Positions 17,625 through 26,013 are shown, counted from the first letter of the stretch. The stretch is 64,000 nucleotides of DNA from an uncultured Salinicoccus sp. (GCA_947494965.1 CANLWV010000011.1:1-64000), one strand, 5' to 3'. Made by a program: numbers and translations. The notes: a model not told the origin generated them from the sequence alone.

Positions 17625-18173
17625 ATGTCAAAGCTGTTTGAAGCGTTCCAATCGATCATTCCGATATTTATACTGCTCTCGTTCCTGATTGTATTCATAA
17701 CGCTCTCGATCAACAGAAGGGCTGGACGCAGGCTTGATACCCTTGATAAGCAAGTCCACTACTTGATTTTCATCGGTCTGATGCTGTCGATAATCGGCAC
17801 CCTGCTGCTGACCCTGCTGCCCAGTTCGAATCCTGAGAAGGTGACGCAGCTCGTGCCGTTCTACAGTATTCTGGATACATTCGAATATGCGGCCGACTAT
17901 GCCATCATCAACTCGATCGGCATGAACATCCTATTGTTCGTGCCGTTTGGCTTCTTTCTTTTTTTGATGATACGCCAGGAGATCATCACTGTACTCTTTG
18001 CATTCCTGTTCTCGGCCACTATAGAATTTCTGCAGTATGCCTTACCGATCGGCCGCATCTCCAATGTGGATGATGTCATATTGAATACATTGGGTGGAAT
18101 CATAGGAATGTTGGTCGGTGTCATTGTCTTAAAATTCGGAATAGTTTATAATAGAGTCAGGAAGGGTAGATGA
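17625..18173 (+). CDS. VanZ-like membrane protein
   Basis: Predicted 182-residue membrane protein with about five hydrophobic segments and the VanZ-family pattern VPFGFFLFLMI ... ATIEFLQYALPIGRISNVDDVILNTLGGIIGMLVG. VanZ proteins confer low-level teicoplanin resistance in enterococci, but most chromosomal homologues have no known role. The frame is open from 17568 inside the exporter gene; the ATG at 17625 has GGGTAGGGGA at proper distance. Follows the ABC exporter. Confidence 0.88.
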   Translation: MSKLFEAFQSIIPIFILLSFLIVFITLSINRRAGRRLDTLDKQVHYLIFIGLMLSIIGTLLLTLLPSSNPEKVTQLVPFYSILDTFEYAADYAIINSIGMNILLFVPFGFFLFLMIRQEIITVLFAFLFSATIEFLQYALPIGRISNVDDVILNTLGGIIGMLVGVIVLKFGIVYNRVRKGR

Positions 18174-18198
18174 TTATAAACAATCTGGGGGTATGTTT

Positions 18199-18600
18199 AT
18201 GCATAACAGACTAAAAGATCTCGATGATATGGCACTCTACGAAGATGAGGTCGTCGGCCCGGAACTGATCGGTACTGTAGAATACGAGAAGGATGGTCAC
18301 CACTCCTTCCACGGCGGCATCATCCCTACGACGCATAGGCTGTTCATCAAACTGAGGCAGGGAGAAGAAATTGAGACCCATGCTGTCGAATATAAGGACA
18401 TCACCGGCATCACGACCGAAAACCTGTTGCTGGTCGGCAACATCATCCATATATGGATCGGCAGCGAAATCGTCATCAGCATGAAAAGTGTATCAGATGG
18501 CAAGCTGGATAAATTTCTCGACTTCATCTACAGATATAGGGCGAAAAGGCTGAAACTGGATGAAGAGATTTCCGTGAACCAGGAAGAAAACGCAGTGTGA
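18199..18600 (+). CDS. Hypothetical PH-like domain protein
   Basis: Predicted 133-residue soluble protein. The pattern ELIGTVEYEKDGHHSFHGGIIPTTHRLFI ... EYKDITGI ... IHIWIGSEIVISMKSV resembles bacterial PH-like (YokE/bPH) domains by strand spacing, but I cannot name a family with certainty. An in-frame ATG at 18193 is too close to the GGGGG ribosome-binding site, so 18199 is preferred. A terminator begins at its stop codon, so this ends the transcription unit. Confidence 0.7.
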   Translation: MHNRLKDLDDMALYEDEVVGPELIGTVEYEKDGHHSFHGGIIPTTHRLFIKLRQGEEIETHAVEYKDITGITTENLLLVGNIIHIWIGSEIVISMKSVSDGKLDKFLDFIYRYRAKRLKLDEEISVNQEENAV

Positions 18601-18637
18601 CAGGCAAAGGGACTGATCCCTTATGCCTGTCCTTTTT
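18600..18637 (+). terminator. Terminator after the PH-like gene
   Basis: ACAGGCA-AAGGG pairs with CCCTT-A-TGCCTGT (18600-18630, one bulged A), then a five-T tract at 18633-18637. The hairpin overlaps the TGA stop. Confidence 0.85.
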
Positions 18638-18695
18638 GGTTTCCCCTGTAAAATCCATTCATGTATAATGAAAGGGATCAGAGGAAGGATGGAAG

Positions 18696-19616
18696 ATGCA
18701 TAAGATGAAAACCAGACTATTGCTCATCGTTACGATGCTCCTGGTCTCGGCATGCAGCGGCTTCAGGGAGACAGGCGTCTCGGAAGATGGCGCGACGAGG
18801 CAGATTGTGACTGAGCACACCGAAGAGATTGAAGTGCCAGCAAACCCAGAGCGCGTCGTGCTGCTGCGTGGCGTAGATGTCGGCAACGCGGCACTGTTGG
18901 AGGCCGATGTTGTGGGTGTGGGTGATATGGTTGAAGATACATGGCTTGCTGAAGAGAAAATAGATCCTGAAATCATTCTTTTGGAACACGGTGATATTGA
19001 AGGGATGAAGGCCGTGGAACCGGATCTGATCATCACCTATGCGCCCGATACGTACATAGAAGACTATCAGGCGATTGCGCCCACTGTGCAGATCAGCTAC
19101 AGCACATCCATATTCAGCCCTTTCAGGGAGCGCCTTTATCTGACCCAGTTATATAACCTTGGCGTCATCCTGGATAAACAGGAAGAAGCACAAAACATCG
19201 GTGATGGATGGCTCGAAGAAATGACGCGCATCCAGCGGAGGGCAGGCGATATGGCGAGCGGTAAAAAGGCGATCGTCCTGACTAAAGAGGCGGATGGGTA
19301 CATCATCCGTGATGAGTTTTCCGCCTTCGGTACCGAAGCGGTGTATGATGTGCTCGATTTCGGCATGGACGAAACGCTTAAAGAGACGCTCGAGGAGGGG
19401 CCGTTGCCGATTGAATTGGATGCGATCGGGGCATATGATACTGACTATATATTCGTCAACGTCAAAGACACGGATGACGAATTGCGTGCAGACATCGCAG
19501 AACAGGCGGGCGTCAGCGAATCACAGGTCATCATGCAGGACTACGACACCTACAGGCTCAACGACCTTTCCTCAGTCAAGCACCAGGCTGAAGAGATCAT
19601 CAAAAAGGTCAAATGA
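18696..19616 (+). CDS. Metal-chelate ABC substrate-binding lipoprotein (orphan)
   Basis: Predicted 306-residue lipoprotein of the periplasmic-binding family used for siderophore, haem or cobalamin uptake (FhuD/BtuF type). Lipobox LLVSAC, then EVPANPERVVLLRG, a long backbone helix (DKQEEAQNIGDGWLEEM) and a second lobe. No permease or ATPase gene is beside it and I see no Fur box upstream, so it must share a transporter encoded elsewhere, as orphan binding proteins of staphylococci do. A TATAAT at about 18664 could be its promoter. The M23-like gene begins 28 bp downstream. Ligand unknown. Confidence 0.8.
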   Translation: MHKMKTRLLLIVTMLLVSACSGFRETGVSEDGATRQIVTEHTEEIEVPANPERVVLLRGVDVGNAALLEADVVGVGDMVEDTWLAEEKIDPEIILLEHGDIEGMKAVEPDLIITYAPDTYIEDYQAIAPTVQISYSTSIFSPFRERLYLTQLYNLGVILDKQEEAQNIGDGWLEEMTRIQRRAGDMASGKKAIVLTKEADGYIIRDEFSAFGTEAVYDVLDFGMDETLKETLEEGPLPIELDAIGAYDTDYIFVNVKDTDDELRADIAEQAGVSESQVIMQDYDTYRLNDLSSVKHQAEEIIKKVK

Positions 19617-19644
19617 GCAGTGCAGTATTGAAAGGAGATGCATC

Positions 19645-20511
19645 ATGGCAAACCTATCACCCAAAATATTCGGCGATCATTTTTCAGAAGGCAATTTTGA
19701 GGCCATATACAACCAGACTGCGGCAGCATTCCAAAACCAGATGGATCTGGACACTTTCGTCGCTGCAGCCAATGATTTCCAGGACGGCAGGCAATTCACA
19801 CTGAATCTACAAAACTCCCTTGAACCCGGCATACGCAGGTACCAATGGCTGGATGAAGCCGAAGAGCGCATGATTACAGTCGCTTTTGACGAGGAGGAAA
19901 CAATCATCGGCATCCAATTCGATGTGTACGAGAAATATGCAACAGACCGCGAACTGTCGCTCAACGCCTATCATCTGCCGTTCGAATCGGAATGGTTCGT
20001 GCTATGGGGCGGGAGTGATCTGTTCCTGAACTACCATTATCCATACGCCCACCAACGCTATGCCTACGATTTCATCAGAAAAAAAGAGGGGCGATCCCAC
20101 AGTGGTGAGGAAGGTGATAATACGGCATACTACGCATTCGGTTCGTCAGTGACGGCGCCGCGCAGTGGCACGGTCATACATGTGACGGATGACGTAGCAG
20201 ACAATCTGCCAGGTCGCCCAGATATGTCAAAGCCTGAAGGGAATTACATCATTCTCTCCCATGAACATGACGAATACACGATGCTTGCCCATCTCAGAAA
20301 ACACTCCATCTCAGTAAGGGAAGGCGACCATGTGGAAACGGGTGAGCCCCTTGCTCAATGCGGCAATAGTGGGGCTTCCGATACTCCGCACCTCCATTTC
20401 CATGTGATGGATCATGCCGATCCCAACAGGGCAAACGCCATCCGTATCCAATTCGCTGATGGTCAGGAACCGAGGCAGGGAGATACGGTGAAAGGACGGG
20501 TCAGACGATGA
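19645..20511 (+). CDS. M23-type peptidase-like protein without export signal
   Basis: Predicted 288-residue protein. Residues 1-100 resemble the DUF3887-type domain (NFEAIYNQTAAAFQNQMD). The second half is an M23/LytM domain: HQRYAYDF, then PRSGTVIHV, NYIILSH, LAQCGNSGASDTPHLHFHVMD. The HLHFH metal motif is intact and HQRYAYDF carries the first His/Asp pair. M23 enzymes usually cut peptidoglycan outside the cell, but this protein starts MANLSPKIFG with no signal peptide or anchor. AAAGGAGATG precedes the ATG at 19645; the frame stays open far upstream inside the previous gene, but that is overlap. Confidence 0.8.
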   Translation: MANLSPKIFGDHFSEGNFEAIYNQTAAAFQNQMDLDTFVAAANDFQDGRQFTLNLQNSLEPGIRRYQWLDEAEERMITVAFDEEETIIGIQFDVYEKYATDRELSLNAYHLPFESEWFVLWGGSDLFLNYHYPYAHQRYAYDFIRKKEGRSHSGEEGDNTAYYAFGSSVTAPRSGTVIHVTDDVADNLPGRPDMSKPEGNYIILSHEHDEYTMLAHLRKHSISVREGDHVETGEPLAQCGNSGASDTPHLHFHVMDHADPNRANAIRIQFADGQEPRQGDTVKGRVRR

Positions 20512-21380
20512 GGATAGAAGCGAATGGACCCTTCAACTATACGATGACCTATGATTTCATGGCCAAACAGGATGATTGCCTCTATGAAGCGCATGAAGGT
20601 AAGCTGAGGCGGGCAGTCCACATTGATGGAAAAGCAGTGCTATTTGAGGTCACATCCCACAGCAAGGACGCGGTTGCTGTGGATATACTCTACAATGAGG
20701 GTGCGAAGGAAGGACATATCAGGAAGTATGTAGTTGACTGGCTCGATCTTGATTACGACTTGGAGGCATTTTATCGATTTGCAGCAGCAGATCCGCGATT
20801 ATCACAGATTATAGGGGAACGCACAGGCTATCGTATGACCTGTAAACCAGACATCATGGAAGCACTCATGTGGGCAGTCCTTGGCCAGCAGATCAACATG
20901 GCATTTGCGTATATACTAAAGCGTCGGATAGTGGAACATTTTGGACACCACGTCGAATATGAAGGACGGAAGTATTGGCTGATGCCGACCTCGGAGGAAT
21001 TGTCGTCGCTTGATCCGGAGACGTTACGAGACATGCAGGTCTCCTATAGGAAGGCGGAGTACCTGGGATTGTGCGCGGCAGGGGTGAAGAATGGCGAGCT
21101 GTCAAAAGGGAAGCTCCTTGCCATGGGTGATTATGATGCAGTGTTGAAATATATGACCAGTTTCAAGGGAATCGGTCCGTGGAGTGCCAACACCGTTCTG
21201 ATGCGTACCCTTAAGTACAGGAACGCCGTGCCAATCGGGGATGCGGGATTACGCAACGCAATCAGACTGACCGATGGATTGGAAGAGCGGCCGGATAAAG
21301 CGTATATCATATCGGTCATTGAAGGCTGGGGCGGTTATGGCGCCTATGCGACGCTCTACATGTGGCATATACTATTCTAG
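20508..21380 (+). CDS. AlkA-type DNA-3-methyladenine glycosylase
   Basis: Predicted 290-residue base-excision enzyme of the HhH-GPD superfamily. The helix-hairpin-helix with catalytic Asp is clear (FKGIGPWSANTVLMRTLKY ... PIGDAGL), preceded by the typical MEALMWAVLGQQINMAFA helix; residues 1-95 match the beta-rich AlkA N-terminal domain. It excises alkylated purines such as 3-methyladenine. It overlaps the M23-like gene by ATGA. A strong terminator follows 3 bp after the stop. Confidence 0.9.
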   Translation: MRIEANGPFNYTMTYDFMAKQDDCLYEAHEGKLRRAVHIDGKAVLFEVTSHSKDAVAVDILYNEGAKEGHIRKYVVDWLDLDYDLEAFYRFAAADPRLSQIIGERTGYRMTCKPDIMEALMWAVLGQQINMAFAYILKRRIVEHFGHHVEYEGRKYWLMPTSEELSSLDPETLRDMQVSYRKAEYLGLCAAGVKNGELSKGKLLAMGDYDAVLKYMTSFKGIGPWSANTVLMRTLKYRNAVPIGDAGLRNAIRLTDGLEERPDKAYIISVIEGWGGYGAYATLYMWHILF

Positions 21381-21382
21381 AC

Positions 21383-21412
21383 AAAACCCCGCCTTTTTAA
21401 GGCGGGGTTTTT
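21383..21412 (+). terminator. Terminator after the AlkA gene
   Basis: AAAACCCCGCCTT (21383-21395) pairs with AAGGCGGGGTTTT (21399-21411), followed by T residues. It lies between convergent genes and may also stop transcripts from the small reverse gene that ends at 21412. Confidence 0.95.
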
Positions 21413-21585
21413 CAGGATTCATTGCGCAGTACAAGCACAAGTGAAACCAGAGCGGCTATTATCAGACCGATCAGCATGAAGCCATGCAGCGATGGATCGA
21501 TGATGCCATCCAAGAACACATAGATGGCGAAGAGGGCGATGATAGTCAAAGTGAAGTTCAACCATTTGAATGTGTTTTTGCTCAT
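21412..21585 (-). CDS. Small two-segment membrane protein, 57 residues
   Basis: A short reverse-strand frame reads MSKNTFKWLNFTLTIIALFA, then YVFLDGIIDPSLHGFMLIGL, then a second hydrophobic run and LVLRNES. It has two predicted membrane segments joined by a short loop (DGIIDPSLHG) and a positively charged start. AAGGAG lies 8 bases before the ATG, so translation is likely. No family is recognised. It ends against the AlkA terminator and is divergent from the thiamine-binding-type gene. Confidence 0.7.
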   Translation of the reverse strand: MSKNTFKWLNFTLTIIALFAIYVFLDGIIDPSLHGFMLIGLIIAALVSLVLVLRNES

Positions 21586-21682
21586 ATGAAAGCTCCTTCG
21601 ATATAAACGCGGGTTTCTTTGAAACCCTTTTCTATAATGGTATCATAAAATCGGAACTAAATATTGAAAAGGAGATTACAGG

Positions 21683-21988
21683 ATGAATTATATCATGAGC
21701 ATACAGTTGCTTCCCCACCACCCACAAAACAGTGATGCGTTCAGTCATATCACAGGTGCAATCGAATTGATCGAAAACAGTGGATTGACCCATTTTATCG
21801 GGCCGATGGAAACCACAGTTGAAGGTGGCATCGATGAATTGCTGAATCTGGTCAAAAAACTTAATGGCCATCTCGCTCAAGAAGGCTGCGATACGGTCGT
21901 ATCGAACATTAAACTGGTCCAGTCGGAAGAGAAGATTGAAATCAAGAACGTTCTTTCCGATTACTATGAATTTGATGATGAAGAGTAA
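21683..21988 (+). CDS. MTH1187/YkoF-type thiamine-binding protein
   Basis: Predicted 101-residue cytosolic protein of the thiamine-binding (MTH1187/YqgV) family. The pattern MSIQLLPH ... IELIENSGLTHFIGPMETTVEG with a late acidic tail fits, and the length is normal. Some members bind thiamine or its pyrimidine part; a biological role is not settled. AAAAGGAG precedes the ATG. Monocistronic, closed by the palindromic terminator at 21998. Confidence 0.85.
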   Translation: MNYIMSIQLLPHHPQNSDAFSHITGAIELIENSGLTHFIGPMETTVEGGIDELLNLVKKLNGHLAQEGCDTVVSNIKLVQSEEKIEIKNVLSDYYEFDDEE

Positions 21989-21997
21989 TATTCGATG

Positions 21998-22039
21998 ATA
22001 AAGAAGGACGAAGGCTTATAAGCCTTCGTCCTTCTTTAT
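21998..22039. terminator. 42-bp perfect palindromic bidirectional terminator
   Basis: Positions 21998-22039 form a perfect 42-bp palindrome centred on GGCTTATAAGCC, with GAAGGACG in the arms and A/T tracts at both ends. It lies between the convergent thiamine-binding-type gene and the DUF779 gene and can serve both. Confidence 0.92.
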
Positions 22040-22066
22040 TGGATCGACAGATTTGCTTCGTGTCGA

Positions 22067-22417
22067 TCAGGATGATTCTGTACTGTCAATTGGTTCACTC
22101 CGGATGTGGAAGCGTACACCGCGCGGCCCTTCGACACTGAACATGCCGCCGATGCCTTCTACGACGTCAAGCGTAAGTCGGGTATGTTTCCAATACTCAT
22201 ACTGCCTATGATGCATATAGAAGGGGACGCCTTCCACTTCACCGAGTTTGACATCCGCGTCGCCGATGATCATGGTGCCTTCCCTAAGGCACATGGGGCT
22301 GGAACCGTCGCAGCATCCACCGGATTGGTGGAATATGAGATCTCCGTGCTCTTTCTTCAAATCTCTGATCAGTTCTTTTGCCGCTTCGGTGGCATCTATT
22401 GCCTTCAGTTCAGGCAT
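22067..22417 (-). CDS. DUF779 protein, aldehyde dehydrogenase partner
   Basis: Predicted 116-residue cytosolic protein of the DUF779 family. It shows the conserved Cys-rich motif HQSGGCCDGSSPMCL and GDADVKLGEVEGVPFYM. DUF779 genes are regularly found directly after acetaldehyde-type aldehyde dehydrogenases; here the ATG follows the dehydrogenase stop with no gap. The role is not established; the paired Cys residues suggest metal or redox function. Confidence 0.9.
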   Translation of the reverse strand: MPELKAIDATEAAKELIRDLKKEHGDLIFHQSGGCCDGSSPMCLREGTMIIGDADVKLGEVEGVPFYMHHRQYEYWKHTRLTLDVVEGIGGMFSVEGPRGVRFHIRSEPIDSTESS

Positions 22418-23938
22418 CTAGAAAAATCCTTTTGGTGACTCATCGTAGCTGACGAGCATATTCTTCGTCTGCTGATAATGACTGAGCATCATAAGGTGGT
22501 TCTCGCGGCCGATACCGCTCATCTTATAGCCGCCGAACGCAGCGTGCGCAGGATAATCATGATACGTATTCACCCATACGCGTCCCGCCTGGATGCCCCG
22601 GCCGAACCTGTAGGCTTTGTTCTGCGAACGTGTCCATACACCGGCGCCAAGGCCGTAGAGCGTGTCGTTCGCAATGGCGAGTGCTTCGTCATCATCTTTA
22701 TAAGTCGTCACGGCGAGCACGGGACCGAATATTTCTTCCTGGAAGATGCGCATCTTATTGTCACCTTTGAATATGGTAGGTTCGAAATAATAACCGCCGG
22801 CAATGTCCCCGTCAACTTCCTTGATGTTGCCGCCAGTCAATACTTCTGCCCCTTCCTTCTTGCCGATGTCGAGGTAGGAACTGATTTTTTCCTTCTGTTC
22901 CTTGGAAGTCTGTGCGCCCATCATCGTATTCTCATCAAGCGGGTTGCCGACCTTTATCTGCTCGACACGGCTGATGACCCGCTCCATGAAGGCATCGTAT
23001 ATATCTTCATGGACGATTGCGCGTGAAGGGCAGGTACAGACTTCACCCTGATTCAGGGCGAACATGACGAGGCCTTCAATCGCCTTGTCGAGGAAGTCAT
23101 CGTCTTCGTCCATAAGGTCTTTGGCGAATATGTTAGGTGATTTACCGCCAAGTTCCAGTGTAACCGGGATGATGTTCTGACTGGCATTCTGCATGATGAT
23201 GCGGCCAGTCGTCGTTTCCCCTGTAAACGCGAGTTTGTTGACCTTATCGTGTGTCGCAAGCGCCTGACCGGCTTCTGAACCAAAGCCATTGACTACGTTG
23301 ATGACACCTTTTGGTACGATGTCACTGATCAATTCCATCAGGTGCAGAATGGTGGAAGGTGTCTGTTCTGCCGGCTTCAACACGACACAGTTACCAGCGG
23401 CAAGAGCCGGTGCAAGTTTCCAGGATGCCATCAGAAGCGGGAAGTTCCACGGGATGATCTGACCGACTACACCCAGTGGTTCATGGAAATGATAGGCTAC
23501 CGTATCATTGTCGATTTGGGATATGCCGCCTTCTTGTGCGCGTATCGCACCTGCAAAATATCTGAAGTGATCGACCACGAGAGGCAGGTCGGCATTCAAT
23601 GTTTCGCGCACTGCCTTACCATTCTCGAAAGTTTCAAGTACCGCCAGTTCCTCCAGGTTCTGTTCTACACGATCTGCTATCCGTAGCAGGATATTGCTCC
23701 GTTCCGTAGGGGAGGTCAATCCCCATTCTGCATGCGCCTTATGTGCAGCTTCTACAGCTTTATCGACATCTTCTTTCGTCGAGCGTGGTACTTTGGATAC
23801 CTTCTCACCAATGACCGGTGATTCATTTTCGAAGTAATCCCCTTTTACAGGCGGTACCCATTCGCCGCCGATGAAGTTTTCATACTGCGTCTTGATTTTG
23901 TATTGAGCATCTTTTTTATGTGGAAAATCGAATGCCAT
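22418..23938 (-). CDS. NAD-dependent aldehyde dehydrogenase (AldB/acetaldehyde type)
   Basis: Predicted 506-residue enzyme oxidising an aldehyde to the acid with NAD(P). Motifs: [16 protein letters not shown] (nucleotide site), the general-base Glu in [11 protein letters not shown] and the catalytic Cys in [12 protein letters not shown]. The partner DUF779 gene and the overall pattern place it with acetaldehyde/short-chain enzymes. An ATG at 23944 touches the GGAGG, so the second ATG at 23938 is chosen. The promoter is clear on the reverse strand (TTGCAA, 17 bp, TATAAT) and carries a cre site, so CcpA repression in good carbon supply is likely. Confidence 0.93.
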   Translation of the reverse strand: MAFDFPHKKDAQYKIKTQYENFIGGEWVPPVKGDYFENESPVIGEKVSKVPRSTKEDVDKAVEAAHKAHAEWGLTSPTERSNILLRIADRVEQNLEELAVLETFENGKAVRETLNADLPLVVDHFRYFAGAIRAQEGGISQIDNDTVAYHFHEPLGVVGQIIPWNFPLLMASWKLAPALAAGNCVVLKPAEQTPSTILHLMELISDIVPKGVINVVNGFGSEAGQALATHDKVNKLAFTGETTTGRIIMQNASQNIIPVTLELGGKSPNIFAKDLMDEDDDFLDKAIEGLVMFALNQGEVCTCPSRAIVHEDIYDAFMERVISRVEQIKVGNPLDENTMMGAQTSKEQKEKISSYLDIGKKEGAEVLTGGNIKEVDGDIAGGYYFEPTIFKGDNKMRIFQEEIFGPVLAVTTYKDDDEALAIANDTLYGLGAGVWTRSQNKAYRFGRGIQAGRVWVNTYHDYPAHAAFGGYKMSGIGRENHLMMLSHYQQTKNMLVSYDESPKGFF

Positions 23939-23967
23939 TGCCATACCTCCTAGTTTGATATATTGCC

Positions 23968-23996
23968 ATTATATTTTAATATTCAGTATATTGCAA
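23968..23996 (-). promoter_or_regulatory. Promoter of the aldehyde dehydrogenase operon
   Basis: Reverse strand: -35 TTGCAA (23991-23996), 17-bp spacer, -10 TATAAT (23968-23973). Transcription would begin near 23961, leaving a leader of about 22 nt before the ATG at 23938. Confidence 0.85.
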
Positions 23997-24006
23997 TCGC
24001 TTACAT
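23991..24006 (-). promoter_or_regulatory. Candidate cre site (CcpA operator)
   Basis: On the reverse strand ATGTAAGCGATTGCAA matches the Gram-positive cre consensus WTGNAARCGNWWWCAW at 15 of 16 positions. It overlaps the -35 box of the aldehyde dehydrogenase promoter, so bound CcpA would block RNA polymerase. Confidence 0.75.
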
Positions 24007-24206
24007 TATTGGCGGACGTTACGCTCCTATAGGCTTGGATGGTAATGGGAAGACGTAAAATGTCCTGGCACTGCCTGCGGCAGCGCCGTTCAACGCTTAT
24101 TTGAGGCTGCTGCAAGCGCTTGCTTATCCCTGTGCTTATGTTACTATAAGAAAGTTGGCGGAAAGTACTTATAAAGAGTAATTATAAAATTACACGAGGT
24201 GAGGAA

Positions 24207-25823
24207 ATGAAAAAATTTCGTTTGATGGATTGGCCAACGTTTATAGCTTCAATTATTATTCTCTTATCTGTCATAGTCCCGCTGATTGCTTTTCCAAAAG
24301 CGAGTGAAGCAATCATCCTGCAGCTTAACGATCTAGTGACTGGCGGGTTGGGCGCAGTCTACCTTGGAATCGGAGTCGCAGCGCTTCTTTTCGTGCTTTA
24401 CATAGCATTCGGCAAATACGGACAGGTTACGCTTGGCGAAGCAGATGAAAAACCTGAATTTGGAACATTCAGCTGGGCGGCCATGCTTTTCTCAGCTGGT
24501 ATCGGATCCAGTATCCTCTACTGGGGTGCAATTGAATGGGTCTACTATTATCAGGCTCCACCGTTTCATATCGCCCCAGAAAGTGAAGAAGCGATCAACT
24601 ATGCAGCTGCATACGGCATCTTCCACTGGGGACCGATTGCTTGGGCGATCTATGTGCTGCCCGCACTTCCGATTGCCTACAGCCTATACGTCAAAAAGAA
24701 CCCTATACTTAAAATCAGTCTTACGTGCGAGCCTCTTCTTGGGAAGTACACAACAAGATGGCCCGGCAAACTGATCGATGTACTATTCATATTCGGCCTG
24801 CTTGGTGGAGCCGGGACGACGTTGGGGCTTGGTACGCCAATGATTGCAGCCGGCGTGGAATCCCTGTTTGGAATAGACGGCGGTGGCCTGGTGCTGAGAC
24901 TCAGCATACTTATTATCGCTACTGTCATATTCGCAATCAGCTCTTATTCCGGTCTGAAGAGGGGAATCAGGGTGCTGAGCGACATGAACTTATGGTTGAC
25001 GTTCATCCTGCTTGCCTTCATCTTTGTCGTTGGACCGACGATCTTCATCATGGAAACGACTGTTTCAAGTATCGGGCTGATGATGAAAGACTTTTTCCGG
25101 ATGGCAACTTGGCTTGAACCATTTGGTGGCTTTAAAGGCATAGAAACGACCGATTTCCCTCAAAGCTGGACGGTATTCTATTGGGCATGGTGGCTGGTCT
25201 ATGGACCATTCATCGGACTTTTCATCGCAAGGATTTCCAAGGGCCGTCGGTTGAAGGAAGTAGTGCTCGGTACAATCCTTTACGGAACACTCGGGTGTGT
25301 ACTCTTCTTCGGAATACTTGGGAACTTCGGGCTGTGGCTTGAAATTTCCGGTACATTCTCTGTGACGGATGTTCTGAACAACCAAAGTGGGGAAGCGGCG
25401 ATCATGGCGATCATCGGCCAGCTGCCTTTCGGCAAGCTGATGACTCTGATCTTCATCATCACTGCACTGCTCTACTTGGCGACGACATTCGACTCAGGTT
25501 CCTATATTCTTGCATCATCCACCCAGACCAAGGTTGATGGTGAACCATACAGATGGAACCGTCTGTTCTGGGCATTTGCGTTATCCTTCCTGCCATTCAC
25601 ATTATTGCTGATAGGTGGGGACGACTCATTGAGCTTGCTGCAGACCGCATCCATCGTTGCAGGTGCGCCACTCATCATAATCTTCATCATGCTGATGGTC
25701 TCCTTCCTCAGGACCTTGGGCGAGGATCGCATCAAACTTGAAGCAAGACGTAGCGCACATAAAGAAAGAGAAAGAAAAACATTGTCCATCACGTACGCAA
25801 AACGCGACAATTGGTGGGAATAA
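24207..25823 (+). CDS. BCCT-family betaine/choline/carnitine transporter
   Basis: Predicted 538-residue membrane protein of the BCCT family, with about twelve membrane segments. It shows the family Trp-rich motif (SWTVFYWAWWLVYGPFIGLFIARISKGR) and the earlier GIGSSILYWGAIEW region. BCCT carriers import betaine, choline or carnitine with sodium or protons, typically for osmoprotection (OpuD, BetL). Substrate cannot be fixed from sequence. A short basic tail (ARRSAHKERERK) could take part in osmosensing. AGGTGAGGA precedes the ATG. Monocistronic with its own terminator. Confidence 0.93.
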   Translation: MKKFRLMDWPTFIASIIILLSVIVPLIAFPKASEAIILQLNDLVTGGLGAVYLGIGVAALLFVLYIAFGKYGQVTLGEADEKPEFGTFSWAAMLFSAGIGSSILYWGAIEWVYYYQAPPFHIAPESEEAINYAAAYGIFHWGPIAWAIYVLPALPIAYSLYVKKNPILKISLTCEPLLGKYTTRWPGKLIDVLFIFGLLGGAGTTLGLGTPMIAAGVESLFGIDGGGLVLRLSILIIATVIFAISSYSGLKRGIRVLSDMNLWLTFILLAFIFVVGPTIFIMETTVSSIGLMMKDFFRMATWLEPFGGFKGIETTDFPQSWTVFYWAWWLVYGPFIGLFIARISKGRRLKEVVLGTILYGTLGCVLFFGILGNFGLWLEISGTFSVTDVLNNQSGEAAIMAIIGQLPFGKLMTLIFIITALLYLATTFDSGSYILASSTQTKVDGEPYRWNRLFWAFALSFLPFTLLLIGGDDSLSLLQTASIVAGAPLIIIFIMLMVSFLRTLGEDRIKLEARRSAHKERERKTLSITYAKRDNWWE

Positions 25824-25824
25824 G

Positions 25825-25855
25825 AAAAAGCTCCGGAAATTTCCGGAGCTTTTTT
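25825..25855 (+). terminator. Terminator after the BCCT transporter gene
   Basis: A 30-bp perfect palindrome (25825-25854) with AAAAAGCTCCGG arms is followed by T residues. A-tracts on the left allow action in the reverse direction too. Confidence 0.93.
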
Positions 25856-25889
25856 GTGTGGAGAAGTGTGGCTTGAGATGAATATCTCG

Positions 25890-26012
25890 TCTAACTCTCG
25901 TTGGTTTGGGCGACGAGGGAGAATTGGATGTCTAACTCTCGTTGGTTTGGGCGACGAGCGAGAATTGGATGTCTAACTCTCGTTGGTTTGAGCGACGAAC
26001 GAGAATTGGGAC
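25890..26012. repeat. Three tandem 41-bp intergenic repeats with internal dyads
   Basis: The unit begins TCTAACTCTCGTTGGTTTGG at 25890, 25931 and 25972, giving an exact 41-bp period with only a few changes between copies. Each unit contains inverted CTCGT/ACGAG sequences (in the third copy TCTCGTT/AACGAGA), so each can form a hairpin. They fill the space between the convergent BCCT and nagA genes and end 2 bp from the nagA stop. They are contiguous, with no spacers. A mobile REP-like intergenic repeat or mRNA 3'-end structure is possible. Confidence 0.85.
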
Positions 26013-26013
26013 T

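Noticed and set aside
19294-19644. Extended N-terminus for the M23-like protein
   Set aside because: The frame is open upstream but overlaps the binding-protein gene out of frame; AAAGGAG marks the start at 19645.
25890-26012. CRISPR array at the 41-bp repeats
   Set aside because: Three contiguous units, no unique spacers, no cas genes.
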